A DNA stretch of 64,000 nt from Sphingomonas alpina (GCF_014490665.1 NZ_CP061038.1:2170001-2234000), one strand, 5' to 3'. Shown: positions 1 to 7,617, counted from the first letter of the stretch. The notes: generated from the letters alone by a model not told the origin. Translations and numbers: made by a program.

Positions 1-564
1 TGGCGCCGCTCGCTCGGCATTGCCGATGATGAGGTCGCGATCGGCTTTCTTGGCCGTCTCGTGCTGGAAAAAGGACTGGATATCTTCGCCGATGTGGTGA
101 CGACGCTGCAGCGACGCGGCGTGAAGCACCGTGTGCTGGTGATCGGCGACGGCCCGGCGCGCAACTGGTTCGCGGAACGCGTGCCCGATGCGGCCTTTGC
201 CGGATTCCAGCGCGGCGACGATCTCGGCCGTGCCGTCGCGTCGATGGATGTGCTGTTCAATCCATCCGTGACCGAGACGTTCGGCAATGTCACGCTGGAG
301 GCGATGGCGGCCGGCGTACCGGTAGTCGCGGCGCGCGCCACGGGCGCGATCGACCTGATCGAGGAGGGCGTGAACGGCTATCTCGTGCCGCCACGCGATG
401 TCGGCGCTTATGCCGACGCGATCGCGCGGCTGGTCCAGAATGACGAGGCCCGCCACGCTGCGGGCGCGGCGGGCCATGCCAGGGCGGCGGCCTATGAGTG
501 GGACGCGATCAACCAGACGGTGATCGACACCTATCTCGACGTGATGGCACGCCGCGGACTTTGA
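1..564 (+). CDS. Glycosyltransferase family 1/4, C-terminal part (5' end outside window)
   Basis: The frame is open from base 1, so this is the C-terminal half of a GT-B fold glycosyltransferase that moves a sugar from an activated donor, probably into a polysaccharide or glycolipid at the inner membrane. A G-R-L-x-x-E-K-G segment at the start of the donor domain, then VIGDGP, and a PSVTETFGNVTLEAMAAG stretch carrying the E-x7-E type donor-binding motif are visible. A G-x-N-G-Y-L-V segment follows, as is usual in this family. The substrate cannot be told from this half. The internal GTG at 61 is not the true start because the homology continues upstream of it. Confidence 0.85.
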   Translation, partial: WRRSLGIADDEVAIGFLGRLVLEKGLDIFADVVTTLQRRGVKHRVLVIGDGPARNWFAERVPDAAFAGFQRGDDLGRAVASMDVLFNPSVTETFGNVTLEAMAAGVPVVAARATGAIDLIEEGVNGYLVPPRDVGAYADAIARLVQNDEARHAAGAAGHARAAAYEWDAINQTVIDTYLDVMARRGL

Positions 565-588
565 AGCCGCGCCCGTCGCGCGCGGCTT
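564..588 (+). terminator. Hairpin between convergent genes
   Basis: A perfect 9-bp inverted repeat (AAGCCGCGC at 564-572, GCGCGGCTT at 580-588) with a 7-nt loop follows the glycosyltransferase stop and is followed by ATTT. It also overlaps the stop codon of the convergent DUF2218 gene, so it could end transcripts from both sides. The T tract is short. Confidence 0.5.
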
Positions 589-904
589 ATTTCCAGTCGA
601 ACGCCAATGGTGCTTCGCGAAACGCGAAGCGGTCGAGGTGACGCGCAACCGCATCCTTCAACCCGTCGAGCTGCCCGACGGAGCTCGCATCGATCCGCAC
701 CTCAAGCGCCTCGGCACCGGCATCGAACGTCACCAGCCCGTCACCGGGCCAGTCGGCGCCGCGCGCGTTCTTCGGGAACACCACGGTGCCGTGTTCGGGG
801 GTGAACGCCACCTCCAGATTATGCTGCCAATGCTTGCATAATTGCTGGAGGTAGCGGCTCCCGTTCGCGGTCGGAACCGAAGCGACAGCCGCCACCGCGC
901 TCAT
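587..904 (-). CDS. DUF2218 domain protein
   Basis: A 105-residue protein with the DUF2218 pattern: a YLQQLCKHW helix, F-x-P-E-x-G near residue 35, and a C-terminal LKDAVARHLDRFAFRE helix ending in F-D-W. DUF2218 is known as a stand-alone protein and as a domain fused to siderophore-interacting FAD reductases, which suggests a role around iron-siderophore handling, though no biochemical function is established for the lone domain. Its start overlaps the stop of the PadR gene by 4 nt, so the two are one operon and the PadR protein is the likely controller. Confidence 0.8.
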   Translation of the reverse strand: MSAVAAVASVPTANGSRYLQQLCKHWQHNLEVAFTPEHGTVVFPKNARGADWPGDGLVTFDAGAEALEVRIDASSVGQLDGLKDAVARHLDRFAFREAPLAFDWK

Positions 905-1509
905 TTCAGCCGCTCGATCTTCTGCGCGACCTCGTCGAGCAATGCTGCGATCTCATGCTGCGCATCGCCTTCGATATCTTCGCGCATCAACCGATGCTGG
1001 AGCACCGAGCGAAGATTGTGCATCGCGCGACGTACCGGCGCGACATCGGTCCGCTCACGCTGCGCACCGACTTCGGCGAGCCGCGCGAACAGGGCATCGA
1101 CCTGTTCCTGGTTTTCCGCGAGGTGCGCCGCCCCGGCTTCGGTGACCGCAAACAGTTTCTTGGCGCCCTCGGCGACCTGTTCCTCGATCAGCCCCATATC
1201 GGACAGCAAGGTGATGGTCGGATAGACCACGCCCGGGCTCGGCGCATAGGCACCGCCGGTCAGTTCCTCGATCTCGCGGATCAGGTCATAGCCGTGACGC
1301 GGCTGATCCGCGATCAGCTTGAGCAGCACAAGCCTGAGCTCGCCGCCATCGAACATCCGTCCACGACCCCGGCCACGACCGCCGCGGCCCTCATCGCTGA
1401 CTTCCCAGCGGACCTCGAACGGACCCCAGCGACGCGAACCACCGCGCGGACCCATGTGATGACCGCCCATGCGGCCATGGCAGCCGCCTCTCTGTGTATT
1501 GAACATCAT
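901..1509 (-). CDS. PadR family transcriptional regulator with Gly/His-rich N-terminus
   Basis: The protein has 202 residues from ATG 1509 (a second ATG at 1506), preceded by GAAAGG. The frame is open further upstream but has no recognisable homology there. The first 50 residues are rich in Gly, Arg and His with one Cys. A PadR winged helix follows: LRLVLLKLIADQPRHGYDLI, then SPGVVYPTITLLSDMGLI. The C-terminal half is helical, as in dimerising PadR proteins. A metal-binding-like N-terminal extension on PadR recalls E. coli YqjI, a nickel-responsive repressor of the siderophore reductase gene yqjH. Here the second gene is DUF2218, a domain linked to the same reductases. A 12-bp palindrome at 1537-1548 is the likely operator. 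Confidence 0.85.
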   Translation of the reverse strand: MMFNTQRGGCHGRMGGHHMGPRGGSRRWGPFEVRWEVSDEGRGGRGRGRGRMFDGGELRLVLLKLIADQPRHGYDLIREIEELTGGAYAPSPGVVYPTITLLSDMGLIEEQVAEGAKKLFAVTEAGAAHLAENQEQVDALFARLAEVGAQRERTDVAPVRRAMHNLRSVLQHRLMREDIEGDAQHEIAALLDEVAQKIERLK

Positions 1510-1536
1510 ATACCTTTCATATGTCACGATGGCACT

Positions 1537-1548
1537 AAGATATATCTT
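1537..1548. promoter_or_regulatory. Candidate PadR operator
   Basis: The perfect 12-bp palindrome AAGATATATCTT lies about 28 bp upstream of the PadR start in a short AT-rich gap. Its position suggests autoregulation of the PadR-DUF2218 operon. This is inferred from symmetry and position only. Confidence 0.5.
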
Positions 1549-1615
1549 GAAACAGTTTAGACAATAGGGAGGGTGAAAAAATTTCATCGCTTTGAGGGCC
1601 CCCTCTCCCTCCATC

Positions 1616-1643
1616 GCTTCCCCGGCGAAGGCCGGGGCCCAGT
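1616..1643. repeat. 28-bp GC-rich dispersed repeat (REP-like)
   Basis: The 28-bp sequence beginning GCTTCCCCGGCGAAGG recurs exactly at 54381-54408 and, inverted, at 54460-54487. A weaker inverted arm is seen near 1761-1778, so this copy may once have been a two-arm element. It lies in the gap between the divergent PadR and RarA genes. Confidence 0.75.
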
Positions 1644-1832
1644 CGGAAGGATTTGCGGAACGGAGCGCCACGCCAGTTCCCTTCTCCATTGCGACTGGAC
1701 CAGCATCGGGTTGAACATGCCCCGCATGTTCAAGGATCGTCCGCGGAACGATCCAACCCGATACTCCTTCGCCGGGGAACATCCTGTGTAAACGGGGTGG
1801 TGAGCGCGCGCGCACGCCCCTATCTTCAACAG

Positions 1833-3161
1833 ATGGCCGACCTGTTCGCGACGTTCGATCCCCCTGCCCGCGAGACCATCGCGGAGAATGCGCCCCTGGC
1901 CGACCGGCTGCGTCCGCGCACGCTCGGCGATGTCGTGGGGCAGGAACATATCACTGGCCCCGAGGGTGCGATCGGCCGGATGGTCGCGGCCGGCCGCCTG
2001 TCGTCGATGATCCTGTGGGGCCCACCGGGCACCGGCAAGACCACCATCGCACGACTGCTTGCCGATGCCGTCGATCTGCGCTTCGTCGCCATCTCCGCAG
2101 TCTTTTCCGGCGTGGCCGATCTCAAGAAAGCCTTTGCTGAGGCACGCGAGCACGCGAAGATCGGCAAGCGCACCTTGTTGTTCGTGGATGAGATCCACCG
2201 CTTCAACCGTGCACAGCAGGACGGTTTCCTCCCCTATGTCGAGGACGGCACCGTCACGCTGGTCGGCGCGACCACCGAAAACCCGTCGTTCGAACTCAAC
2301 GCAGCCGTGCTCAGCCGTGCGCAGGTGCTGATCCTCCACCGGCTCGATGCAGCCGCATTGGGCAAACTGCTCGACCGCGCTGAAGAGGTCGAGGAACGCC
2401 CCCTGCCCCTCACGCTCGAGGCGCGCGAGGCCATGATCGCGCAGGCCGATGGCGATGGCCGCTTCCTGCTCAACCAGGCCGAGACGCTGTTCTCGGTCGA
2501 CCTGCCCGAGCCGCTCGACCCGGCCGGTCTATCGGCATTTCTGCAACGCCGCGTCGCAGTCTATGACAAGGACCGCGAGGGCCATTACAATCTCATTTCC
2601 GCGCTGCATAAATCGATGCGCGGCAGCGATCCCCAGGCCTCGCTCTATTATCTCGCGCGCATGCTGACCGCCGGCGAGGAACCGCTCTATCTCCTGCGCC
2701 GCATCACGCGCTTTGCCAGCGAAGATATCGGCCTCGCCGATTCGAATGCGCTGGTGGTGTGCCTTGCCGCCAAGGACGCCTATGATTTCCTCGGCAGTCC
2801 CGAAGGCGAAGTCGCCATCGCCCAGGCGTGCCTCTATTGCGCGACCGCGCCCAAATCGAACGCCGTCTATGTGGCGCAAAAAGCGGCATGGCGCAGCGCG
2901 AAGGAAACCGGCTCGCTGATGCCGCCGCAGAATATCCTCAATGCACCGACCCGGCTGATGAAGGATATCGGTTACGGCAAGGGCTATGCCTATGACCATG
3001 ATGCTGAAGGCGGCTTTTCCGGGTCGAACTACTGGCCCGAGGAAATGAGCCCGCAGACCTTTTACGAACCGACTGACCGCGGCATGGAAAAGCGCATCGC
3101 AGAGCGCATGGCCTGGTGGCAGGAGATGAAGGACGGTGGGGCCAGGGACGGCGGACGATGA
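1833..3161 (+). CDS. rarA: Replication-associated recombination protein A (RarA/MgsA AAA+ ATPase)
   Basis: A 442-residue clamp-loader-like AAA+ ATPase that acts at stalled replication forks. It opens with RPRTLGDVVGQEHI, has Walker A GPPGTGKT near residue 55, Walker B LLFVDEIHRFN, sensor-1 GATTENPSFELN and the arginine finger region LSRAQ. The C-terminal tetramerisation part contains SDPQASLYYLARML and the R-R-I-x-R-F-A-S-E-D-I-G-L-A-D signature. Length matches the family. The frame is open upstream to 1653, but homology begins at MADLFATFDPP, so ATG 1833 is chosen. The stop overlaps the next start (ATGA), which implies translational coupling to the YjbR gene. Confidence 0.95.
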   Translation: MADLFATFDPPARETIAENAPLADRLRPRTLGDVVGQEHITGPEGAIGRMVAAGRLSSMILWGPPGTGKTTIARLLADAVDLRFVAISAVFSGVADLKKAFAEAREHAKIGKRTLLFVDEIHRFNRAQQDGFLPYVEDGTVTLVGATTENPSFELNAAVLSRAQVLILHRLDAAALGKLLDRAEEVEERPLPLTLEAREAMIAQADGDGRFLLNQAETLFSVDLPEPLDPAGLSAFLQRRVAVYDKDREGHYNLISALHKSMRGSDPQASLYYLARMLTAGEEPLYLLRRITRFASEDIGLADSNALVVCLAAKDAYDFLGSPEGEVAIAQACLYCATAPKSNAVYVAQKAAWRSAKETGSLMPPQNILNAPTRLMKDIGYGKGYAYDHDAEGGFSGSNYWPEEMSPQTFYEPTDRGMEKRIAERMAWWQEMKDGGARDGGR

Positions 3162-3508
3162 GCCTCGACTGGGACAGCGTCACTGCCTTCGCGCTCGCCT
3201 TGCCCGATACCGGTATTTCGACCAGCTATGGCAGTCCGGCGGTCAAGATCGTCTCCAATGGTCGTGCCTTCATTCATACCGGCCGCGAGGCGGGATCGTT
3301 CGTGCTGGCGATCGATCAGGACACCAAGGAAATGCTGATCGAGACGGACCCCGACAGTTTCTGGCAGACGCCGCACTATCATGGCTGGCCGGGCCTGCTG
3401 GTCCGTTATGGCAGCAGCGATCCCGAACGGGTCCATGCGATGATCGAACGCGCGCACGACTGGGCCGCCGCAAAGCCCGAAGTGAAGCCGCGCAAGGCGA
3501 AACAATGA
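3158..3508 (+). CDS. MmcQ/YjbR family protein (first of a tandem pair)
   Basis: A 116-residue protein with the MmcQ/YjbR fold: WDSVTAFALALPDT at the start, a middle K-I-V-S-N-G-R strand, then D-P-D-S-F-W-Q-T-P-H-Y and G-W-P-G-L-L-V. The last 15 residues are a Lys-rich tail. Members have a double-wing fold also seen in some DNA-binding proteins, but no agreed function. It overlaps rarA by 4 nt and the next gene by 4 nt, so rarA and the two YjbR genes form a tightly coupled unit. Confidence 0.85.
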   Translation: MSLDWDSVTAFALALPDTGISTSYGSPAVKIVSNGRAFIHTGREAGSFVLAIDQDTKEMLIETDPDSFWQTPHYHGWPGLLVRYGSSDPERVHAMIERAHDWAAAKPEVKPRKAKQ

Positions 3509-3855
3509 GCTTCGGCTGGGACGAGGCGGTCGCCTTTGCGCTGTCGCTTCCCGGCGTCGCGATCGGCGTCGGCGCGAAAGGATCGACCTCACCGCAAATC
3601 CGTAGACAACAGCTTATCTCGCAAGGCCGGGCACCCGGCACATTCGTCCTGCGTGCCACGCGTGAGGAGATCGAGGTGCTGAAAGAAACCGACCCGGACT
3701 GCTTCTGGCAGACGCCGCAATATGAAGGCTGGCCGACAGTGCTGGTGCGGACCGACGCTGCCGACCCGGAGCGGTTGAAGACATTGATCGAACGCGCCTG
3801 GTGGGATCGTGCCACCGGCGCGCAGCGAGCGGAGCGCGGTGGCGACCGTCCCTGA
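3505..3855 (+). CDS. MmcQ/YjbR family protein (second of a tandem pair)
   Basis: A 116-residue paralogue of the preceding gene, sharing F-x-W-D-E/S-x-x-A-F-A-L-x-L-P and D-P-D-C-F-W-Q-T-P-Q-Y-E-G-W-P. It arose by tandem duplication and has diverged: its middle segment is richer in Arg/Gln and it lacks the Lys-rich tail. ATG 3505 overlaps the previous stop. The 3' end overlaps the start of the following gene by 17 nt in another frame. Function is unknown. Confidence 0.82.
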   Translation: MSFGWDEAVAFALSLPGVAIGVGAKGSTSPQIRRQQLISQGRAPGTFVLRATREEIEVLKETDPDCFWQTPQYEGWPTVLVRTDAADPERLKTLIERAWWDRATGAQRAERGGDRP

Positions 3856-4705
3856 TCATTTCTCCCAATTCGCAGCGATCGACTGGTCGGGCGCCAAGGG
3901 CAGCAGCCATCCCGGCATTGCGCTGGCGCTGTGCGAAGCCGGTGATGCCGCGCCGGTGATCGTCGATCCCCCCGGCAAAGCCTGGTCGCGAACCGAAATT
4001 CTCGACTGGCTCCGCGCCCGTGCAAATACGCCACTGCTGGTCGGATTCGACTTCAGCTTCTCACCGCCCTTTCTCGAACGCGGCGCCTATCTTCCCGGCG
4101 AATCCGTCACCACCAATCCGCGCGATTTCTGGGCCTATGTCGATGCACATAGCCCCGATGCCGATCTTGGCGCCGCATCGTTCCTCGAAGACCGGCGCGG
4201 CACGCATTTCTATCTCGGCGCGGCCGATGGTGCCAAGGCGGACTTCATGCATCTCCGCCGTGTCGAGGCGCATCACAAGGCCAATGGCGGCGGCAAGCCG
4301 ACCACCGTCTATGACGCGATCGGCGCGGCGCAGGTCGCCAAGGCAAGTTTTGCCGGCATGCGCGTGTTGTATCACCTGGGTGGAGCAATTCCCGTCTGGC
4401 CGCTCGATCCTATTCCGGAAAACGGCGCGTGCATCGTCGAGATCTACACCGCGATCGCCGCCCGCGCCTCGGGACTTCGCAAAGGCCTGAGCAAGCTTCG
4501 TGATGCGGCCGCGCTCGATACCGCTCTAGCGGCAATCGGTTCACGGCCGCACGTCCCGCTTGCCCGCTATACCGACCACGCGACCGATGCGATCCTCACC
4601 GCCGCCTGGCTCCGTGCCAATGCGCATCGACGCGAGTTGTGGCAGCCCGTTGCCATGACTCCCGAAATTGCCCGCACGGAGGGCTGGACCTTCGGCGTGC
4701 CCTGA
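3839..4705 (+). CDS. DUF429-like protein (RNase H-like fold), function unknown
   Basis: I read 288 residues from GTG 3839, which has GGAG five bases upstream. An ATG at 3809 in the same frame is possible but would overlap the previous gene more. The start FAAIDWSGAKG resembles the first strand of DUF429/RNase H-like proteins, with an acidic residue followed by a small turn. L-L-V-G-F-D-F-S-F and C-I-V-E-I-Y-T supply further acidic residues of such a site, and a late Y-T-D-H-A-T-D-A-I-L-T-A-A segment matches the DHxxDA pattern common in this superfamily. The enzymatic role is not known. It ends the rarA-yjbR-yjbR gene row. Confidence 0.7.
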   Translation: MATVPDHFSQFAAIDWSGAKGSSHPGIALALCEAGDAAPVIVDPPGKAWSRTEILDWLRARANTPLLVGFDFSFSPPFLERGAYLPGESVTTNPRDFWAYVDAHSPDADLGAASFLEDRRGTHFYLGAADGAKADFMHLRRVEAHHKANGGGKPTTVYDAIGAAQVAKASFAGMRVLYHLGGAIPVWPLDPIPENGACIVEIYTAIAARASGLRKGLSKLRDAAALDTALAAIGSRPHVPLARYTDHATDAILTAAWLRANAHRRELWQPVAMTPEIARTEGWTFGVP

Positions 4706-4827
4706 CTCGACGGCCTCTGCCCTCCGGCGCGGGGGCAGCCGCCTTGTGAAATTGATACCGCCGGTTTGTGTCCAGCGCCCGGCACCACTCCGAATTCCGG
4801 CATTCAGGCCGCTCTTTTCAGTGACGT

Positions 4828-5415
4828 TCAGGCGGCGACGCGATTCGAGCCGTGACGAGCATCGCTCACCGTCAGCCAGATCGCGGATATCAGAAAGTAG
4901 AACGCACCAAACGCCGCGTACGGGGCGATATCCGTAATGCCGACGGCCTTGGTCCCGCCAGCCATGATGACGAAGAAGATGCCGGCGAGCGCAGACTGAA
5001 CGCCGCTGAGGATCATCGCCCATTGTGCCCCGGCCCTCCAGCGGCGGACGCCCGTCACCAGCTGGAACAGGCCAGCGAGTGCAGCCCATGCGCCGAACAC
5101 GGCGAGCACTGCATTCATGCTCCTGCCGAGCGCGACGAAGACGGCCGCCGCAGTGATCGCGCTGACGATGAAATTCAGCATCTGGCTCTTGTTGCGACCC
5201 AGCCCGCCGCTCTGCCTGGCGTCGATGACGTTGGCGAGCGCGTCCCATGCCGGATAGGCGACCAGCATGACGGCTGCGAGCGCCGGCATGCTCTTCGCTA
5301 TCGTAAAGGCAGCCGCGACCCAGATGGCCGAAACCGCGAAGCGGATGAAATAATAGCTTTTGAGCCAGCTGGAGGAAGATTCGATGGGGTGCTGGTCGAT
5401 GGCTTGGATTGACAT
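4828..5415 (-). CDS. DUF308-like multi-pass membrane protein
   Basis: A 195-residue protein with about six hydrophobic helices arranged as repeating pairs, as in DUF308/HdeD-type proteins. Examples are SAIWVAAAFTIA, LAAVMLVAYPAWDAL, FIVSAITAAAVFVAL and LAVFGAWAALAGLFQLVTG, the last being a typical DUF308 hairpin. The gene is divergent from the TetR regulator, and a 22-bp operator sits about 20 bp upstream of its start, so it is the likely TetR target. The transported or sensed compound is unknown. Confidence 0.75.
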   Translation of the reverse strand: MSIQAIDQHPIESSSSWLKSYYFIRFAVSAIWVAAAFTIAKSMPALAAVMLVAYPAWDALANVIDARQSGGLGRNKSQMLNFIVSAITAAAVFVALGRSMNAVLAVFGAWAALAGLFQLVTGVRRWRAGAQWAMILSGVQSALAGIFFVIMAGGTKAVGITDIAPYAAFGAFYFLISAIWLTVSDARHGSNRVAA

Positions 5416-5435
5416 GATGACTGCTCCGTTTGATT

Positions 5436-5457
5436 GTCTACCTACTAGAAGGTAGAC
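5436..5457. promoter_or_regulatory. TetR operator, perfect copy
   Basis: The inverted repeat GTCTACCT-N6-AGGTAGAC has perfect 8-bp arms. It lies just upstream of the DUF308 gene, and a degenerate copy with the same 6-bp spacing sits in front of tetR. Confidence 0.75.
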
Positions 5458-5588
5458 TAGCGGTAATCAACCCCCTTCATCGTCCATCCCGGTCGATACC
5501 CGGGCGGACGGGCGGATGTGACGGCGACGTTATGCAACGGTCGAGGCCAGGTTTTCGCGGCTTGCAATCAGTTGGCCGCGAAATATAT

Positions 5589-5606
5589 CGACCTATCAGA
5601 AGGTAG
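5589..5606. promoter_or_regulatory. TetR operator, degenerate copy over the tetR ribosome-binding site
   Basis: ACCT-N6-AGGTAG with the same spacing as the site at 5436-5457. The right arm overlaps the Shine-Dalgarno region of the TetR gene (start 5612), which suggests autorepression. Confidence 0.65.
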
Positions 5607-5611
5607 GGAAC

Positions 5612-6193
5612 ATGAGCGCGATCTTGAGCGATACGGCGGGAAAATTGGTGGACGGCGCCGCCCAGCTGATTATGCGCGGCGGGTATAATGGGTTCAGCTA
5701 CGCAGACTTGGCGAAGCGCTTTGGCATCCGCAACGCAAGCATACACCACCATTTCCCATCCAAGGTCGATCTGGTCGTCGCCGTCGTGGAGCAGGCACGC
5801 ATGGCCATCCGGGCGCAGATCGCCGCTCTCGATCAGGGCTCGCCCGAGGCAATGGACCAACTGCTGATGTACACCGGCTATTGGGAGCGCTGCATCAAGG
5901 ACCAGACTGCGCCATTCTGCCTTGCCGCGATCCTCGCCGCCGAGTTGCCGAGCCTGCCGCAAGAAGTCGCGAATTCTGTCCGCGGGCACTTCGTCGATCT
6001 TGCCAGATGGCTCGAACTGGTCTTCGCGCTCGGCGTGAAGCAGGGCACGATGAAACTTGCCGCATCACCGACGATCGAGGCGGAGACGTTCATGGCGGCA
6101 GTGTACGGCGCGATGCTGGCCGCACGCGCTTTTGATGACCCCCACCGATTCAACCGCATCGTCGAGGCATTCATCCAACGGATCCGGGCCTAG
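5612..6193 (+). CDS. TetR/AcrR family transcriptional regulator
   Basis: A 193-residue one-component repressor. The N-terminal helix-turn-helix is clear: LIMRGGYNGFSYADLAKRFGIRNASIHHHFPSKVDLVVAVVE, with the family's F-x-S-K-x-x-L ending. The C-terminal ligand domain has CLAAILAAELPSLPQEV, a pattern seen in NemR/AcuR-like members that sense small electrophiles or organic acids. The ligand here is unknown. It is divergent from the DUF308 gene, and two matching operators flank the shared promoter region. Confidence 0.9.
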   Translation: MSAILSDTAGKLVDGAAQLIMRGGYNGFSYADLAKRFGIRNASIHHHFPSKVDLVVAVVEQARMAIRAQIAALDQGSPEAMDQLLMYTGYWERCIKDQTAPFCLAAILAAELPSLPQEVANSVRGHFVDLARWLELVFALGVKQGTMKLAASPTIEAETFMAAVYGAMLAARAFDDPHRFNRIVEAFIQRIRA

Positions 6194-6324
6194 CCGCATT
6201 CCGAGAGTCTTTTCCATCCGCTCGGCAGATGATCTGGAAGTTCCAATAGTTCTATTATTGTAGCAATTGACCGATCTTGACGATATGCTCGGCGCGCAGA
6301 GCATTACTGCGAGTGGAGAATATC

Positions 6325-6801
6325 GTGACCGAAGAAACTTCCCTGAATGCCGTCGAACTGGCAACCGAACTGACCATCGCTTGGCTGTCCAACCAGAATA
6401 ACCGCGTGTCCGCCGACGAGGTTCCGGCATTTCTGCGGACGATGCATGCAACCGTCAATGAATTGGCAACCGGCTCGTCGGGCACCGGATCGGCCGCCGG
6501 CGAAGATGCGGCGTCCGGCGAAGACTTCACGCCTGCCGTGACGGTGCGCAAGTCGCTCGCATCGAAGGATCACCTCATCTCGCTGATCGACGGCAAGCCC
6601 TACAAGACGCTGCGCCGGCATCTGTCGACGCATGGCCTGTCGCCGGAAGACTATCGCCAGCGCTATAATCTCAAGACCGATTATCCAATGGTCGCCGAGA
6701 ACTACTCGATTGCGCGGCGCGAAATGGCGAAGAAGATCGGCCTTGGCCGCAAGCCCGGCCAGAAGCCGGCAGGTCGCAAGGCGGCCAGCAAGCCCGCCTG
6801 A
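6325..6801 (+). CDS. MucR/Ros family transcriptional regulator lacking zinc cysteines
   Basis: I take 158 residues from GTG 6325, preceded by GGAG; an in-frame GTG lies at 6313 and an ATG at 6277. The N-terminal half has the MucR helix ELATELTIAWLSNQNNRV and a D-E-V-P-x-F-L-R segment. The C-terminal DNA-binding half keeps DGKPYKTLRRHLSTHGLSPEDYRQRYNL. The Cys-x-x-Cys pair that normally precedes DGK is replaced by hydrophobic residues (HLISLIDGK). MucR proteins control exopolysaccharide, motility and envelope genes in alphaproteobacteria. Some Mesorhizobium homologues are known to fold without zinc. The Lys/Arg/Ala tail after IGLGRKPGQ is typical. Confidence 0.9.
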   Translation: MTEETSLNAVELATELTIAWLSNQNNRVSADEVPAFLRTMHATVNELATGSSGTGSAAGEDAASGEDFTPAVTVRKSLASKDHLISLIDGKPYKTLRRHLSTHGLSPEDYRQRYNLKTDYPMVAENYSIARREMAKKIGLGRKPGQKPAGRKAASKPA

Positions 6802-6818
6802 TTTCCCGAACATTGCAA

Positions 6819-6847
6819 GCGCCACCCGATCAGCGACCGGGTGGCGC
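6819..6847 (+). terminator. Strong hairpin after the MucR gene
   Basis: A perfect 10-bp stem (GCGCCACCCG / CGGGTGGCGC) with a 9-nt loop begins 17 bp after the stop. No T tract follows, so it may be a transcript-stabilising hairpin rather than an intrinsic terminator. Confidence 0.4.
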
Positions 6848-6899
6848 GAGCCTGGTCAACCGGCTCGCGTTGCGACCTGTTTCGCACCCCAATTTCCTC

Positions 6900-6928
6900 T
6901 TGACCCTTCAGGGCCAAGATCAGATAGG
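6900..6928 (+). promoter_or_regulatory. Candidate sigma-70 promoter of tRNA-Thr
   Basis: TTGACC at 6900-6905 and GATAGG at 6923-6928 are separated by 17 bp and stand 38 bp before the tRNA. The -35 box is good and the -10 box weak. Confidence 0.4.
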
Positions 6929-6965
6929 AACCAGCGCCGCAGAATCCCGCGGTTTTCTGAAGATC

Positions 6966-7041
6966 GCCGGTTTAGCTCAGCTGGTAGAGCAGCGGTTTTG
7001 TAAACCGAAGGTCGCGGGTTCGATTCCTGCAACCGGCACCA
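6966..7041 (+). tRNA. tRNA-Thr (anticodon TGT)
   Basis: A 76-nt cloverleaf. The acceptor GCCGGTT pairs with AACCGGC, the D arm is GCTC..GAGC, the anticodon loop TTTGTAA reads ACA codons, the T arm contains GGTTCGATTCC, and CCA is encoded. Its 3' end is the integration target of the region that follows: bases 7001-7041 recur at 34209-34249 with one difference. Confidence 0.97.
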
Positions 7042-7177
7042 CATCCGAGTCCTAGTGATTCGGCCCTTAAGTCATTGATCCCACAAATTTAAAGTCGCCC
7101 AAAAGGTTTACCTGGATTCGACCGGGTTAGACCCGGCTGGACACCTCTTGGCTCCCGATTTGTGACCTGATTTTTGA

Positions 7178-7336
7178 CCTGCAGACCGGCCTGGAGTCGG
7201 AAAATGGAAAGAAGGAAGGCCCCTGACACCTGCCAGCATCGATGCGCTGAAAGCAGGAAATCAAGTTGACCCGGCCACACCGGGGCTCTCGATTGAAGTT
7301 CGCGCCGGCGGAAAGAAGCTGTGGCTGTACCGGCGG
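7178..7336 (+). pseudogene. Phage-type tyrosine integrase, N-terminal remnant
   Basis: In the frame read from 7214 the translation is G-R-P-L-T-P-A-S-I-D-A-L-K-A-G, then D-P-A-T-P-G-L-S-I-E-V and G-G-K-K-L-W-L-Y-R-R-R-I. This is the N-terminal arm-binding (DUF4102) pattern of island integrases. No in-frame ATG precedes it: an ATG at 7204 is in another frame, and a stop lies at 7175. The similarity ends near 7336, where an IS3 transposase tail begins in a different frame. The catalytic domain is missing. Confidence 0.65.
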
Positions 7337-7496
7337 CGAATCGCTGGCAACAGCGAGACGGATCACCGAGGCATGGCGGACGAACTACAACAACGTGCGT
7401 CCGCACAGCAGCCTTGGCGGGTTGGCACCCGCCGAGTTTACTAACCGCCCACGCCGGGGGCATATGGACACCGAAGCTAACTTATCCGCGGCCTGA
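7337..7496 (+). pseudogene. IS3-family transposase (OrfB) C-terminal fragment
   Basis: The translation G-E-S-L-A-T-A-R-R-I-T-E-A-W-R-T-N-Y-N-N-V-R-P-H-S-S-L is split here as ESLATARRITEAWR and NYNNVRPHSSLGGLAPAEF, the end of an IS3-family DDE transposase after its catalytic Glu. Upstream of about 7337 the reading becomes integrase remnant, so the IS was truncated on the left. Shortly after, at 7525-7575, V-S-R-A-S-F-Y-R-R-F resembles an N-terminal OrfB piece. The order is therefore scrambled by repeated insertion or deletion. Confidence 0.7.
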
Positions 7497-7617
7497 AAAT
7501 GGGGAGCAGGTCAGCGGGCCGGCGTGAGCCGTGCGAGCTTCTACCGTCGCTTTCCTAATCCGGCCACGGCATAATCAAAGAGCGGTGTACAGCGGAAGTG
7601 GTCCAATCGCCGCCATC

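Larger units (their letters stand above)
7042..7617 (+). other. Gene-free stretch with element remnants
   Basis: This 576-bp gap between tRNA-Thr and the autotransporter stop holds the flank with AAGTCATTGATC (7069-7080), an integrase remnant (7178-7336) and IS3 transposase pieces (7337-7560). No intact gene was found. Confidence 0.7.
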
